Positions 34,243-44,778 of a DNA stretch of 64,000 bases are shown piece by piece (the first letter of the stretch is position 1; each line of letters starts with the position of its first letter). The DNA lies in contig NZ_PIOC01000017.1 in NCBI RefSeq assembly GCF_003369575.1, forward strand, positions 248,001 through 312,000. Reading direction: 5' to 3'. A program made the translations under genes and the position numbers. Origin of the DNA: Oceanobacillus arenosus (GTDB lineage: Bacteria; Bacillota; Bacilli; Bacillales; Amphibacillaceae). The notes beneath the pieces were generated by a model. The model worked only from the letters and a program-made list of their open reading frames with translations. It had not been told where the DNA came from and made no database searches.

Positions 34243-35388
34243 TTGAAAATCGCTATTTTTACCGATACGTACGCACCGGATGTGAATGGGGTGGCGAAAA
34301 CACTTGAACGGCTTACATCTTATCTTGAAGATAATCATGTTGAATATCGAGTGTTCGCACCTAGAAGCGCGGTAAAAAAAGATTTATTTTCACAAGATGT
34401 CTATCGTTTTGTGAGTTTACCATTATTCTTATATAAAGAATGTAGCTTTGCGATACCGAATATGCTCCAAATTAGAGAAGAATTATTAGAATTTCAACCG
34501 GATATGATTCATGTAGCAACTCCATTTAACCTTGGACTTTGTGGATTGCATTATGCAAAAAAACTTGATATTCCAATTGTCGGCTCGTATCATACCGATT
34601 TTGATAAGTATTTGGAGTATTATGATTTACAATTTCTATCGAAAGTACTCTGGAAATATATGCATTGGTTTCATCGGCCACTCCGCAAAATATTTGTCCC
34701 TTCGATTGATACAAAAGAGCAATTGCAACGGCAAGGATTTACAAACCTATCTATCTGGCCTCGGGGAGTGGATTGTTCCATTTTTAACCCAAATTATGAT
34801 ACTAAGATAATTCGAGAAAAATTTAATATTACGGAGAAGTATCTATTACTTTATGTTGGGCGAATATCTCCAGAAAAGGATGTTATGCTGTTGCCTGAAA
34901 TCAACAAACAGTTACCTGATGAGGTCCGAGAAAATGTACATTGGCTAATTGTTGGTGATGGTCCGGTCAAGAAAGAATTGGAGGATTCGACGATTCATAA
35001 CCTGTCTTTCGCTGGATTTTTGGAAAAAGAGGAGTTAGCAGCGGCATATGCAGCTGCGGACCTGTTTGTTTTTCCATCGGTAACAGAAACCTTCGGGAAT
35101 GTAGTATTAGAATCGATGGCTTCAGGTACACCTGTAATAGGTGCAAATGCTGGAGGGGTTCGGACAATTATTGAGAATGATGTAACTGGAAAGCTATGTC
35201 CGGAAAAAAATGTAGAAGCGTTTGTTGATGCCATCACAGGTTTACTATCATCGGAAGAAAAAAGACGATCAATGAGTCTGGAGGGTGTCAAATACGCGCA
35301 AAGTCAATCATGGGATTTGATTTTTAGCAGACTACTTACAGAATATGAAGATGCTCTTGTAGAGGAAGTTTATAAAGTGTTGGCGTAA
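34243..35388 (+). CDS. GT4-family glycosyltransferase (mannosyl/glucosyl type)
   Basis: GT-B fold: N-terminal KIAIFTDTYAPDVNGVAKTL, acceptor-side GSYHTDFDKY, C-terminal donor site LYVGRISPEKDV and VTETFGNVVLESMASGTPVI (EX7E). The pattern is that of alpha-mannosyl or diacylglycerol glycosyltransferases. Start TTG 34243 with GGGGGGA upstream; an in-frame TTG at 34177 also has a fair site but adds 22 atypical residues. 381 residues. 93 nt after the PAP2 gene. Confidence 0.87.
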   Translation: MKIAIFTDTYAPDVNGVAKTLERLTSYLEDNHVEYRVFAPRSAVKKDLFSQDVYRFVSLPLFLYKECSFAIPNMLQIREELLEFQPDMIHVATPFNLGLCGLHYAKKLDIPIVGSYHTDFDKYLEYYDLQFLSKVLWKYMHWFHRPLRKIFVPSIDTKEQLQRQGFTNLSIWPRGVDCSIFNPNYDTKIIREKFNITEKYLLLYVGRISPEKDVMLLPEINKQLPDEVRENVHWLIVGDGPVKKELEDSTIHNLSFAGFLEKEELAAAYAAADLFVFPSVTETFGNVVLESMASGTPVIGANAGGVRTIIENDVTGKLCPEKNVEAFVDAITGLLSSEEKRRSMSLEGVKYAQSQSWDLIFSRLLTEYEDALVEEVYKVLA

Positions 35389-35462
35389 CTACCTTAACTT
35401 TCCAATCAATTTCGTGTTGATTGCCGACTATCTGATCTTTATAATCCTTTCGGTAAAATATG

Positions 35463-35492
35463 AAAAGCGCACCAATTAAGGTGCGCTTTTCA
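35463..35492. terminator. Bidirectional terminator
   Basis: AAAAGCGCACC (35463-35473), 6-nt loop, GGTGCGCTTTT (35480-35490). Confidence 0.85.
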
Positions 35493-35499
35493 TTGTCTG

Positions 35500-35700
35500 T
35501 TAGCTCATCCCGTAGGTGCCTAAATTTCCAGATTTATTATTGTTACTCTTATGCGAGTTACCACCCATATTCGACATGAATGGTAGCATGCTCTGAACGG
35601 CTTGTCCTAACCCCTGGTCATTCTTTGTCATCGTATAAAAGGTTGCTGCTCCAACGCCAACTGAAGCAATTAATGGTAGCCACATTCCATTTTTATCCAT
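35500..35700 (-). CDS. Small protein with one hydrophobic segment, unknown function
   Basis: 66 residues: MDKNGMWLPLIASVGVGAATFYTM is a likely membrane helix, followed by an Asn/Ser/Gly-rich tail (GNSHKSNNNKSGN). The plan is like that of the gene at 53716. GGAGTG lies upstream. Not recognised. Confidence 0.6.
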   Translation of the reverse strand: MDKNGMWLPLIASVGVGAATFYTMTKNDQGLGQAVQSMLPFMSNMGGNSHKSNNNKSGNLGTYGMS

Positions 35701-35784
35701 CCTTTATCCACTCCTTCAAAGTTGCTTCCAGACATACTTAGAATGGCTGAATATGAATGTTCTATGCTAGGTATCATTTTCCAA

Positions 35785-37053
35785 TTAGGAAGTGATTACC
35801 AAAGATTCCTTTGCAGCATTCATCCCGGCGAGTCTTCCTGTGACAAGTGCGGACGTAATATTATATCCACCTGTATAACCGTGAATGTCTAATATTTCTC
35901 CACAGAAATATAAGCCGTGCATGATTTTTGATTGCATTGTGTTTGGGACAATTTCTTTAATCGAAACACCACCACCTGTTACAAATGCTTTTTCCATTGG
36001 CAAGGATCCATTTACATAGAACGTGAAATTCTTGATTGTATGAACAATGGACCGAATTGTTTCCTTTGAAATATTCGCGCATTTTTGTTCATCGCCCACA
36101 TGATTCTGTTCCAATATATAGGTAAGGAATCGTTCTGGGACAATTCCTTTCACGATATTCTTAAATGCTTTCTTCGGGTTTTCTTCAATGGCTTTAAGGA
36201 TGTCTCGTATTAACGTATGTTCCTTCACAGCTGGGATTGCATCAATAACCATTGGTATCTTGGGTTGTCCCTTCATGAGTTCTTTTACAACAAATTGTGA
36301 GCAACGCAGTACAGCAGGGCCTGATACACCAAAATGTGTAAAAATCATATCCATTTGATGCGTAATAATCGGTTTATTTCTTTTGTTTAATACCGTTACA
36401 GCTGCATCACGCAATGATAGACCTTGCAAACTCTTGTCCTTGATAAAGATTTCATCCGAAGTTAATGCTACCTCCGTCGGATAAAGCGTTGTAATGTTAT
36501 GACCAGCTTTCCTTGCCCATGCATAACCATCCCCAGTTGATCCAGTATATGGAACAGCTTTTCCGCCCACAGCAATAACGAGCGCCTTTGTTTTGACATG
36601 TTCTCCGTCCTTTAATATAATCGTATGCTCTTGTTCACTGTAATGGATTGCCTCCACCGGAGTGTTTTGCTTTACATTGACATGTAATTCATCTAATTTA
36701 TTTATTAGTGCATTTACTACTGTTTTTGCGGAATTGGAAACAGGAAACATCCGACCGTGATCTTCTTCCTTTAATCCAACACCCATATTTTCAAAAAAAT
36801 CAATGATATCATAGTTATTAAATACGGAGAAAGCACTATATAAAAATTTCCCATTACCTGGGATATGCTTGATAACTTCTTCTTGTGGCAAGCGATTGGT
36901 TACATTACATCTGCCTCCACCAGAGATTGCTAATTTCTTTCCTAATTTGTTTCCCTTTTCTAGAAGAAGGGTTTTTGCACCGTGCTCTGCAGCTGCAATT
37001 GCAGCCATTAACCCAGAAGGTCCACCACCAATTACGATTACGTCATATATCAA
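35785..37053 (-). CDS. ytfP: YtfP, HI0933-like flavoprotein
   Basis: 422 residues. Dinucleotide motif [20 protein letters not shown] near the start, then [14 protein letters not shown], and the C-terminal [17 protein letters not shown] motif that closes over FAD. The family is a conserved NAD(P)/FAD oxidoreductase of unknown physiological role. Monocistronic here; divergent from ytgP. Confidence 0.9.
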   Translation of the reverse strand: MIYDVIVIGGGPSGLMAAIAAAEHGAKTLLLEKGNKLGKKLAISGGGRCNVTNRLPQEEVIKHIPGNGKFLYSAFSVFNNYDIIDFFENMGVGLKEEDHGRMFPVSNSAKTVVNALINKLDELHVNVKQNTPVEAIHYSEQEHTIILKDGEHVKTKALVIAVGGKAVPYTGSTGDGYAWARKAGHNITTLYPTEVALTSDEIFIKDKSLQGLSLRDAAVTVLNKRNKPIITHQMDMIFTHFGVSGPAVLRCSQFVVKELMKGQPKIPMVIDAIPAVKEHTLIRDILKAIEENPKKAFKNIVKGIVPERFLTYILEQNHVGDEQKCANISKETIRSIVHTIKNFTFYVNGSLPMEKAFVTGGGVSIKEIVPNTMQSKIMHGLYFCGEILDIHGYTGGYNITSALVTGRLAGMNAAKESLVITS

Positions 37054-37331
37054 TTCGATTCATTCCTTCCTTACTACACCTAAATTTCTTCCTGAAAAGG
37101 CCACGTCCAGTTCTAGCGCTTTTGTTCTATCTTACATTAAATGAAAGAATTGCTCAATCACTGAATGTGCCCATCCATTGATCTAATTTCACGATCATTA
37201 ACAATTAAGACCAACCTCGCCATTAGCAAATGTATTTAATAAATATCGTGCACAATCATTATCTATCTTTATCCTTTCTATGGTAAAATAACGTTTGAAT
37301 CTAATAATGTGAATGAAATAAAGGTGAAAAA

Positions 37332-38978
37332 ATGTCGAATGTTGTAAGAAGTTCAATGTTGCTTACCGGCGCAACATTTTTATCGAAATTTCTAGGAATG
37401 ATCTATCTTATCCCGTTTAATGCACTGGTTGGTGCAGAAGGTGGGGCATTATACTCCTTTGCATATGTACCGTATACAATCATGTTAAGTATATCAACAG
37501 TAGGTTTACCACTGGCAATGTCGAAAATAGTGGCGAAATATAATGCATTAGGTGACTATGAAACAGGAAGACGGATGTTCAAATATGGAACGAACCTAAT
37601 GTTATTTACAGGAGTAGTATCTTTTTTAATTTTGTTTTTTGGTGCGGAAATCTTAGCACATAGCTTTATAGAAGATAATTCGAATAGTACGATTACTGTT
37701 GCGGATGTAACGATGGTAATTCGAATGGTGAGCTTTGCTTTAATTGTTATTCCTGCAATGAGTATTGTTCGCGGCTTTTTTCAAGGTTATGAATCAATGG
37801 GCCCAACAGCTATTTCGCAAGTTGTTGAGCAGCTTGCTCGAATATTGTTTGTCTTAATTTCTGTATATATTGTGATTAAAGTCTTGGGTGGTACGATTGC
37901 TACAGCGGTGGGGTTCGCAACGTTCGGCGCATTTATTGGCGCAATTGGTTCAGCCTTTATACTGATTCTATATTGGCGGTATCGTAAACCGTACCTTGAT
38001 CGTCAATTACAACAACAAAGATTCTCAAGTAATCGCGCGACAAAGGATTTATTTAAGGAACTATTTAGTTATGCTGGTCCCTTTATTATCGTAGCTTTAG
38101 CCACATCCTTGTATCAATTGGTCGATTCCTTTACATTTCAACGTGCAATGATTGCTGCAGGCTTTGAGGATATCTGGGAAATTGCACTTGGCTCAATTAA
38201 TACGTATGGTCATAAATTGGTAATTCTGCCTGGAACAATTGCAACGGGACTTTCTTTAGCTATTTTACCAGCGATGACGAAAACTTTTGCACAGAAAAAC
38301 ATGGTTATGGTGCACCAGCAAATTAATCAGGCATTGCAAATTGTTCTCGTACTTGTTATACCAGCTGTTGTTGGACTTGCAGCATTAGCAAATGAAGCTT
38401 ACGGGGCATTATACGGTTTAGAAAATATTGAGATAACTGGTACATTAATGGCATGGTATGCACCTGTGGGCTTACTTTTTGCATTATTTACCGTAACAGC
38501 ATCGATTTTACAAGGTATAGACGAACAAAATTATACGGTGTTAAGTTTATTAGGTGGACTACTTGCAAAAGTGTTGTTAAATATACAGTTTATCCATATG
38601 TTTGGTGCGAAGGGGTCCATCATTGGAACAGCATTAGCAGTTGGGATTGCAGTAGTATTGAATTTATGGCGTATTAAAGTAGCGGTTGATTTTTCATACC
38701 GAAAAATTAGAAGGCGAACGATGCTTATAGGGATATTCTCCGCTATTATGTGTCTCGTTATCTGGCTTGTGAAAGTAGTATTCGGTATGTTTATCCCTTA
38801 CGAAGAATCGCGCTTAGGAACAATCATTGTCCTAATTCTTGGAGTTGGATTTGGTGGTGGAGCTTATTTATGGCTTGCCTATTCCTCAACTTTACTAGAA
38901 AGAGTATTTGGTGGCCGTGTTCCGCTTATTGGTACAATAAAAGCAAGGATGAATAAATTACGAAATAGGTCTAAATAA
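37332..38978 (+). CDS. ytgP: YtgP, MurJ/SpoVB-type lipid flippase
   Basis: 548 residues with about 14 membrane helices and the MOP-superfamily start (GATFLSKFLGMIYLIPFNALVG). B. subtilis YtgP can replace MurJ as lipid II flippase, so this is probably a peptidoglycan precursor flippase. Arg/Lys-rich loops at about 215-235 and at the C-terminus face the cytosol. AAAGGTG precedes the ATG. Confidence 0.92.
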   Translation: MSNVVRSSMLLTGATFLSKFLGMIYLIPFNALVGAEGGALYSFAYVPYTIMLSISTVGLPLAMSKIVAKYNALGDYETGRRMFKYGTNLMLFTGVVSFLILFFGAEILAHSFIEDNSNSTITVADVTMVIRMVSFALIVIPAMSIVRGFFQGYESMGPTAISQVVEQLARILFVLISVYIVIKVLGGTIATAVGFATFGAFIGAIGSAFILILYWRYRKPYLDRQLQQQRFSSNRATKDLFKELFSYAGPFIIVALATSLYQLVDSFTFQRAMIAAGFEDIWEIALGSINTYGHKLVILPGTIATGLSLAILPAMTKTFAQKNMVMVHQQINQALQIVLVLVIPAVVGLAALANEAYGALYGLENIEITGTLMAWYAPVGLLFALFTVTASILQGIDEQNYTVLSLLGGLLAKVLLNIQFIHMFGAKGSIIGTALAVGIAVVLNLWRIKVAVDFSYRKIRRRTMLIGIFSAIMCLVIWLVKVVFGMFIPYEESRLGTIIVLILGVGFGGGAYLWLAYSSTLLERVFGGRVPLIGTIKARMNKLRNRSK

Positions 38979-39419
38979 GCTGTTTTCTAATAAATTTGGA
39001 CTATAGTTACTGATCACAGCCAAAAACTTTTGTTAATTCAAATGATGTAAGATAATTCTCAGTTGATATAAAGTGTGGATTAGAAGTAAAGTTGGTATAA
39101 AATCTAGACGGTAGTTGCTTACGTGAGTTTCCATTCTTTCACATTAATTAACGTCGTTTCTCAGTGGTAAGTGACTCTTTTATATGTGACTTTTTAAAAC
39201 TCCAGAAGAAGAAATACCCGAAGACCCCTGCGGGAAGAAGAGCTTAGATGAGACTACGAAGTGCGACAGCACAAGTAGGCTCACCAGCTCTCCTAAGGTG
39301 CGCGAATGGTATTTCTGGAGCGAATAGCCTGAGAACCCTAAGCACTAAACAAGTGCACAGTTTATCTATATAGAATCACATTATACAAATGAGCCAATCA
39401 ATAGAAGGGGGGATTATTG
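38979..39419. other. Intergenic region containing repeat R2, no gene
   Basis: 440 bases between ytgP and rsuA. The first 200 are plain AT-rich sequence; the rest is the fold-back repeat described separately. No ORF with a ribosome site. Confidence 0.5.
39200..39358 (+). repeat. Fold-back repeat R2, copy A
   Basis: CTCCAGAAGAAGAAATACC (39200-39218) pairs with GGTATTTCTGGAG (39308-39320) except for a 6-nt bulge; the interior has GACCCCTGCGGG. The right part (TATTTCTGGAGCGA, then CCTAAGCACTAAAC) recurs at 45882-45925 inside the psp operon. Confidence 0.6.
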
Positions 39420-40133
39420 ATGCGCCTTGATAAATTATTAGCCAATATGGGCTATGGAAGTCGAAAAGATGTAAAAGCATTAATGAAGAAAAAGCTTGTC
39501 ACTGTAAATGATGCCATTGCTAAGGATGGCAGTCTCCACGTCGAACCAGAAATTGATATTGTAAAGGTGAATGAAAACACAGTAACATACAAAAAATATA
39601 TTTATTTAATGATGAATAAACCACAAGGCGTTATCTCGGCAACGAAAGATACAAGAGATAGAACGGTAATCGACCTATTGGCGGATGAAATAAAGCACTT
39701 TAACCCATTTCCAGTTGGCAGATTGGATAAAGATACAGAAGGATTATTGTTAATTACCAATGATGGTGAACTTGCACATCAATTGGTCTCCCCAAATAAA
39801 AATGTAGGTAAAACCTATTTTGCAAAAATCCAAGGCAAGGTAACAGAAGAAGATGTCGTGGAATTTCGGAATGGCGTCATACTTGAGGACGGCTATCAAG
39901 CAAAACCAGCGGAACTCACGATTTTGAGCAGTGATACGATTTCGGAAATAGAAGTAATCATAACAGAGGGGAAATATCATCAAGTAAAGCGCATGTTTGA
40001 GTCCGTTAATAAGACGGTGATCTATTTACAACGACTTAGCATGGGTTCTTTAAAGCTTGATCATTCGCTTGCATTGGGAGATTATCGCGAGTTGAATGAT
40101 GTTGAACTACAATACTGTTTATCATTAAAGTAA
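39420..40133 (+). CDS. ytzG: RsuA-family pseudouridine synthase (YtzG)
   Basis: 237 residues. S4 RNA-binding domain at the N-terminus (MRLDKLLANMGYGSRKDVK), catalytic Asp in GRLDKDTEGLLL, and GKYHQVKRMF near the C-terminus. Modifies ribosomal RNA, by homology 16S. ATG 39420 has GGGGGG upstream. It heads the run ytzG-ytlP-ytlQ-ytlR. Confidence 0.9.
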   Translation: MRLDKLLANMGYGSRKDVKALMKKKLVTVNDAIAKDGSLHVEPEIDIVKVNENTVTYKKYIYLMMNKPQGVISATKDTRDRTVIDLLADEIKHFNPFPVGRLDKDTEGLLLITNDGELAHQLVSPNKNVGKTYFAKIQGKVTEEDVVEFRNGVILEDGYQAKPAELTILSSDTISEIEVIITEGKYHQVKRMFESVNKTVIYLQRLSMGSLKLDHSLALGDYRELNDVELQYCLSLK

Positions 40134-40153
40134 CAGTAGGTGGAGGTGCTTTT

Positions 40154-40735
40154 TTGTCTGATTTAGCCCATTATTTTATTGCGATTCACTTATCAAGACC
40201 ATTGCAGGACCACTTTGCGGATTGGCAAACTGAATTAAAGGAAAGACTTGCTTATAAACAATGGACAGCGAAGCAGGATTTGCATATTACGCTAAAGTTT
40301 CTTGGACCAATTGACGATAATAAATTAAGGAGTCTAAAATATGAATTAGCAAAAAATCTTACATCCTTAGCAAATTTTCCGGTGCTGCTTGGTTCAATTG
40401 GAGTATTTGGTAATCCAAATAAACCGCGTGTATTATTTGCTGGGGTTGAAACAACGAAAGCATTGCTTACACTTCAGCAAATAGTAGAGACATCATCAGC
40501 AAATGTAGGTTTTATTAAAGAGACGCGTGCCTTCCATCCACATATCACGCTAGCCAAAAAATGGGCAGGAAATGATGATATACAATTTGAAGGAATGATA
40601 GGCAAGCTAAAATATGATTATCAAGAATTAAAAAGCATGCTAGTTGCAGATGTGGTGTTATTTCAAATATATCCAAAGAGAAATCCGAAATATGTAGTAA
40701 TCGATCGCTATGAGCTGCAATCGAATAATGAATAA
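40154..40735 (+). CDS. thpR: ThpR/YtlP, RNA 2',3'-cyclic phosphodiesterase (2'-5' RNA ligase family)
   Basis: 193 residues with two HxT motifs, HITLKFLG (about residue 40) and HITLAKKW (about 130), which form the 2H active site. TTG start with GGTGGAGGTG upstream. 20 nt after ytzG and 15 nt before ytlQ, so co-transcribed. Confidence 0.92.
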   Translation: MSDLAHYFIAIHLSRPLQDHFADWQTELKERLAYKQWTAKQDLHITLKFLGPIDDNKLRSLKYELAKNLTSLANFPVLLGSIGVFGNPNKPRVLFAGVETTKALLTLQQIVETSSANVGFIKETRAFHPHITLAKKWAGNDDIQFEGMIGKLKYDYQELKSMLVADVVLFQIYPKRNPKYVVIDRYELQSNNE

Positions 40736-40750
40736 CAAGAAGGAAGTGGG

Positions 40751-41704
40751 GTGGACAGTATAGCTCAATTAATAAAACTAGAAGATTATATTTCACGTTA
40801 TGAATGGGATACATACAGATACCCTACGCAATATATCCGATTAAAAAAAGATAATTGGCAAAAGCTCTATCGAAAATGGGCAGAACCTGAGGTCGAAGAG
40901 GCTGGTATCAATGAAAATATCCCGGAAGTTGAAAACACGGAATCGAGATTTTCTAAACTAAAAAGCATGGTGAAGAAGAATAAAATAACAGAGCAACCAA
41001 AGCAATCAATCGAAGAGAAAGAACCGATTGCATTACCAGATACAGTGGAAGGATTGAAGCGTTACTTTTTAGATAAGCTTTTTTCCTTTCAGATGAAATG
41101 GGCAACATCAACAGTTACACATACTTCTTTTGTGAATGAAAAGTATAATCGAGATCCACTTCTAATCTATTTATTACAGCGGTTTCCGGATACCTTTTTA
41201 ATAATGTATTACCCGATTTTAAAAATCAAAAATGCGCCAATAGAATCGGAAATAATCTTGATTACACCAGTTGGGATTGAAATTATATATTTTCTTGAGC
41301 AACGACCCGAGGCAGTGATTATGGCAGGGAATGAGCGAACATGGACAATGGAATATGATAATCAAGTGTCAAAAGTATTAAGCCCGTTAATTGCCTTGAA
41401 ACGAACGGAGAAGGTTGTGGGAAGTATCCTCCATTCATATGATCTTGATTTTCCTATAAAGAAAACAGTGTTATCTAGGACGAATGCAATCGTATTTGCT
41501 ACTGAACCATATCAAACAACAATTATTGATAAAGTGGAATACAATCAATGGTTTGATGCAAGGCGGCGATTAGTTTCACCATTAAAAAGTCGACAATTGA
41601 AAGCCGCTGAAATACTGTTAGGGCATTGTAAAACAACGTCAATGAGGCGACCAGAATGGGATGACACCGGAAATCCCACTGTATTTGTCGGCTTGGAGGA
41701 TTAG
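40751..41704 (+). CDS. ytlQ: YtlQ-like protein, unknown function
   Basis: 317 residues, GTG start with AAGGAAGTG upstream. Soluble, no signal peptide. A charged linker (residues 55-100) splits an N-terminal helical part from a C-terminal domain with KYNRDPLLIYLLQRFPDTFL and IILITPVGIEIIYFLEQ. The assignment rests mostly on position between ytlP and ytlR. Stops 3 nt before ytlR. Confidence 0.78.
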   Translation: MDSIAQLIKLEDYISRYEWDTYRYPTQYIRLKKDNWQKLYRKWAEPEVEEAGINENIPEVENTESRFSKLKSMVKKNKITEQPKQSIEEKEPIALPDTVEGLKRYFLDKLFSFQMKWATSTVTHTSFVNEKYNRDPLLIYLLQRFPDTFLIMYYPILKIKNAPIESEIILITPVGIEIIYFLEQRPEAVIMAGNERTWTMEYDNQVSKVLSPLIALKRTEKVVGSILHSYDLDFPIKKTVLSRTNAIVFATEPYQTTIIDKVEYNQWFDARRRLVSPLKSRQLKAAEILLGHCKTTSMRRPEWDDTGNPTVFVGLED

Positions 41705-41707
41705 GGA

Positions 41708-42628
41708 ATGTACATATTTATTATTAATCCTAGGGCTGGAAATGGTCGTGCAAAAAGAGTCTTTTCCAAAATTATTAAAAGCGAGCTTTACCAAAGCTTG
41801 GAAAGCACGTACCACTTTACGAGATATCCTGGACATGCAGAAGAAATGGCGAAACAAATCAGTTTAACACCAGAACGGAAGACAATCATCGTTATCGGTG
41901 GTGACGGGACGATTCATGAAGTATTAAATGGATTAACAGATAGTAGCACTCCAGTTGCTTTTATTCCAGGAGGATCAGGTAATGATTTTGCTAGAGGATG
42001 TAATATTAATGGTTCACCAGTAGAGGTGTTACGTGATATTATAAATGGAGATAATGAAAAATCGTATTGGATTGGCAATTATAGACAGGATAGACAACCA
42101 ATAAGAAATTTTGCGAATTCGATTGGCTTCGGATTTGATGCACAAATTGCGAATACCGTTAATAAATCGGTGTACAAAAATATATTTAATCGGCTAGGTA
42201 TTGGTACGTTAAGCTATGTAATTGCACTTATTCAAGTTTTAATTCATTTTAAACCGATGACAGTAATAGTCGATGTTAATCAGCAACAAAGAAAATTAAC
42301 CAATTGTTGGATGGTGACGACAGGAAATCATCCTTACTACGGCGGGGGAATGAAAATAATTCCGGATGCCAAAATTCAGCCGAATATTTTACCAATCTTA
42401 ATTATTCATGATATTTCAAAATGGAAGGTGCTATCGCTTTTTATCACCGTATTTATTGGGAAACATCAGATGTTTAAAGAAGTGGAACGGTTAGAAGCAA
42501 CAGATTTTACGATTATTTCTGATCAGGAGCTATTTTTTCAAGTCGATGGTCAGACGGATACGTGTAAGACGTGCACCGTAACAAAGCAAGTAGACCCAGT
42601 TATACTGCTAGGGACAAAGATGGAGTAG
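41708..42628 (+). CDS. ytlR: YtlR, diacylglycerol-kinase-like lipid kinase
   Basis: 306 residues. IVIGGDGTIHEVLNGL and FIPGGSGNDFARG are the nucleotide-binding motifs of the DAGK catalytic domain; the IINPRAGNGRAKR start is typical. Phosphorylates a lipid such as diacylglycerol or a sphingosine-like alcohol; the true substrate is not known. Confidence 0.9.
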   Translation: MYIFIINPRAGNGRAKRVFSKIIKSELYQSLESTYHFTRYPGHAEEMAKQISLTPERKTIIVIGGDGTIHEVLNGLTDSSTPVAFIPGGSGNDFARGCNINGSPVEVLRDIINGDNEKSYWIGNYRQDRQPIRNFANSIGFGFDAQIANTVNKSVYKNIFNRLGIGTLSYVIALIQVLIHFKPMTVIVDVNQQQRKLTNCWMVTTGNHPYYGGGMKIIPDAKIQPNILPILIIHDISKWKVLSLFITVFIGKHQMFKEVERLEATDFTIISDQELFFQVDGQTDTCKTCTVTKQVDPVILLGTKME

Positions 42629-42714
42629 GATTTAATATTTACATGGTTGTAATTTGTGCTTGTTACCTATAAAATATGTAAGTGAATGCTAATTTTGAAA
42701 GATGTGAAGAATAT

Positions 42715-43533
42715 ATGTTGGAATGGCTTGAGCGTGCGTTAGGGGATGGCTGGAAATTAACACCAGCTGGTGGATTAACAGGGGAAGCATTTTTCGCTAC
42801 AAAGGATGATAAACGATTATTCTTAAAACGGAATTCTTCACCATTTTTAGCTGTACTTTCTGCGGAAGGTATCGTCCCGAAACTTATATGGACAAGAAGG
42901 ATGGAAAACGGAGATGTGATTACTGCCCAAGAATGGCTTGAAGGCAGAGAACTAAAGCCAGCAGATATGCAACATCAACGAGTAGCAAATTTATTAAACA
43001 AGATTCACCATTCCACTGAATTATTGCACATGCTCATGCGATTAGGAATAAAGCCAGTGACTTCAGATGAAATGTTTATTAAGATAAAGAATCATGTAAG
43101 CCGATTGGAGTATCTTAACCGGTATGAGGATGTACAGTTAGCATTAACCTATCTTGAGCGATTATTGCCGAAGACACGTAATCAAAAACTAGTTGTTTGT
43201 CATAGTGATTTAAATCATAATAATTTATTGCTTTCTAAAGATGGAAGAATTTATTTAATTGATTGGGATAATGCATCGATAGCAGATCCAGCATCCGATT
43301 TCGGCATGGTACTCAAATGGTACATACCTCGGGAAAATTGGGCTGAATGGTTAAAAAAATATGGAGTGACAAAAGATAATTATTTGCAGGAACGCATGTA
43401 TTGGTATCTTTTGCATGATTCACTCCATTATTTATGTTGGCATTTGGAACGAAAAGAACCGATCAAAGTAATGGAAAGACTAAGGGACTTAGATGAATTA
43501 AATGAACAAGTTGGACAATTATTTAATATCTAG
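42715..43533 (+). CDS. ytmP: YtmP, aminoglycoside/choline-kinase-like phosphotransferase
   Basis: APH-type kinase fold: LFLKRNSSPFLAVLSAEGIVPKL (Lys of the ATP site), catalytic VCHSDLNHNN and metal motif LIDWDNA. Start placed at ATG 42715 (MLEWLERALGDGWK) by comparison with B. subtilis YtmP; the frame opens at a GTG 33 nt earlier. Natural substrate unknown. Its 3' end overlaps ytzH on the other strand by 15 nt. Confidence 0.87.
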   Translation: MLEWLERALGDGWKLTPAGGLTGEAFFATKDDKRLFLKRNSSPFLAVLSAEGIVPKLIWTRRMENGDVITAQEWLEGRELKPADMQHQRVANLLNKIHHSTELLHMLMRLGIKPVTSDEMFIKIKNHVSRLEYLNRYEDVQLALTYLERLLPKTRNQKLVVCHSDLNHNNLLLSKDGRIYLIDWDNASIADPASDFGMVLKWYIPRENWAEWLKKYGVTKDNYLQERMYWYLLHDSLHYLCWHLERKEPIKVMERLRDLDELNEQVGQLFNI

Positions 43534-43806
43534 TTGTTCAATGGCGCTTATCCATGATTGGATATTGTCGAAATTTGTTGTAATGTGCTCTGGTACGTTT
43601 TGGGCGATTTCGCCTTCTCTTCCGTAATTGTAAATTTCCGGAAGCAGCTGCAATAATTGTTCATCCGATATTTGGTTGTTTGCCATCATATTTTTGACGA
43701 GGCGTTTTATTTGTTGGTATTCCGATACTTCACCTGTATTGTCACCAGCATGTTCGTCTAATATGTCCTGTAATAATGTTAATAGATTATTCACATTAAG
43801 TGTCAT
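43519..43806 (-). CDS. ytzH: YtzH-like small protein
   Basis: 95 residues, all helical and acidic, with [22 protein letters not shown] and [15 protein letters not shown]. Matches YtzH in sequence pattern and in position between ytmP and trmB on the opposite strand. Function unknown. Confidence 0.85.
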   Translation of the reverse strand: MTLNVNNLLTLLQDILDEHAGDNTGEVSEYQQIKRLVKNMMANNQISDEQLLQLLPEIYNYGREGEIAQNVPEHITTNFDNIQSWISAIEQLDIK

Positions 43807-43884
43807 TTGAAATCACCTCATGGCACTAGTTTTCATCATATTTATTTTTTTATACAAAGTTTAGAAGTAAAGGAAGGTAGAAGC

Positions 43885-44529
43885 ATGCGTCAACGCCATA
43901 AACCTTGGGCAGATGAATTTTTAGAAGAAAATAATCATCTTGTAATCCCAAGTGCAACAGAACATCGCCTGAATTGGCAAAAGGTATTTGGAAATGATAA
44001 GCCAATCCATTTGGAAGTAGGTACGGGGAAAGGTCAATTCATTATTGGAATGGCAAAACAATATCCAGACGTAAACTTCATCGGAATTGAAATCGCCAAG
44101 AGTGTTATCGTTTCAGCAACGGAAAAAGTAATTGCTTCCGGTTTAGATAATATTCTGTTATTGAATGAAGATGCAAGTGAATTACGTGAAATGTTTGGAG
44201 AAAATGAAATAACAGGTATTTATTTAAACTTCTCAGACCCGTGGCCAAAGAATCGCCATGAGAAAAGAAGGTTAACATATCGTTCATTCTTAGAGCAATA
44301 CGAAGAAATACTTGAGCAGGATGGGGAGCTTATCTTTAAAACGGATAATCGGGGGTTGTTCGAATATTCGCTAGTTAGCTTTAATGATTATGGCATGAAG
44401 TTAGAGGAAGTAAACCTCGATCTTCATGCTATCGATGATGAAACTAATGTTATGACGGAATATGAAGAAAAATTTTCTGCTAAGGGACAGGTTATTTATC
44501 GTTGTAAGGCTCGATTTGGATCACGCTAG
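43885..44529 (+). CDS. trmB: TrmB, tRNA (guanine-N7-)-methyltransferase
   Basis: Forms m7G46 in tRNA. SAM motif [10 protein letters not shown], and the family signature [17 protein letters not shown]. Start ATG 43885 ([13 protein letters not shown]) with GGAAGG upstream matches the family; the longer frame is not supported. 214 residues. A strong terminator follows. Confidence 0.94.
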   Translation: MRQRHKPWADEFLEENNHLVIPSATEHRLNWQKVFGNDKPIHLEVGTGKGQFIIGMAKQYPDVNFIGIEIAKSVIVSATEKVIASGLDNILLLNEDASELREMFGENEITGIYLNFSDPWPKNRHEKRRLTYRSFLEQYEEILEQDGELIFKTDNRGLFEYSLVSFNDYGMKLEEVNLDLHAIDDETNVMTEYEEKFSAKGQVIYRCKARFGSR

Positions 44530-44580
44530 GTAAATAGATTTGGAGAAAATCCAAATGAAATATAACATAGAAGTGTAAAA

Positions 44581-44629
44581 AAAGCTGTCTCACAGGAACA
44601 CTACGTATCCTGTGAGACAGCTTTTTTTT
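44581..44629 (+). terminator. Strong terminator after trmB
   Basis: AAAGCTGTCTCACAGGA (44581-44597) pairs perfectly with TCCTGTGAGACAGCTTT; T run follows. Confidence 0.9.
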
Positions 44630-44778
44630 ATTGGTTAAAATTAATGAGTAACTGTAAACAAACACTTCAACCTCCTGAGCGGTGTTTAACACGGCCGATA
44701 TGCGCCATATCAGTATCTATAAGACTAACCACAACATTTTCCGATATAACTGGCAGGTTGCACTCAAAAAGCATGTGC

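Noticed and set aside
44667-44774. 35-codon minus-strand ORF 4 nt after ydjI
   Set aside because: No ribosome site and no recognisable family; could be a remnant but cannot be supported.
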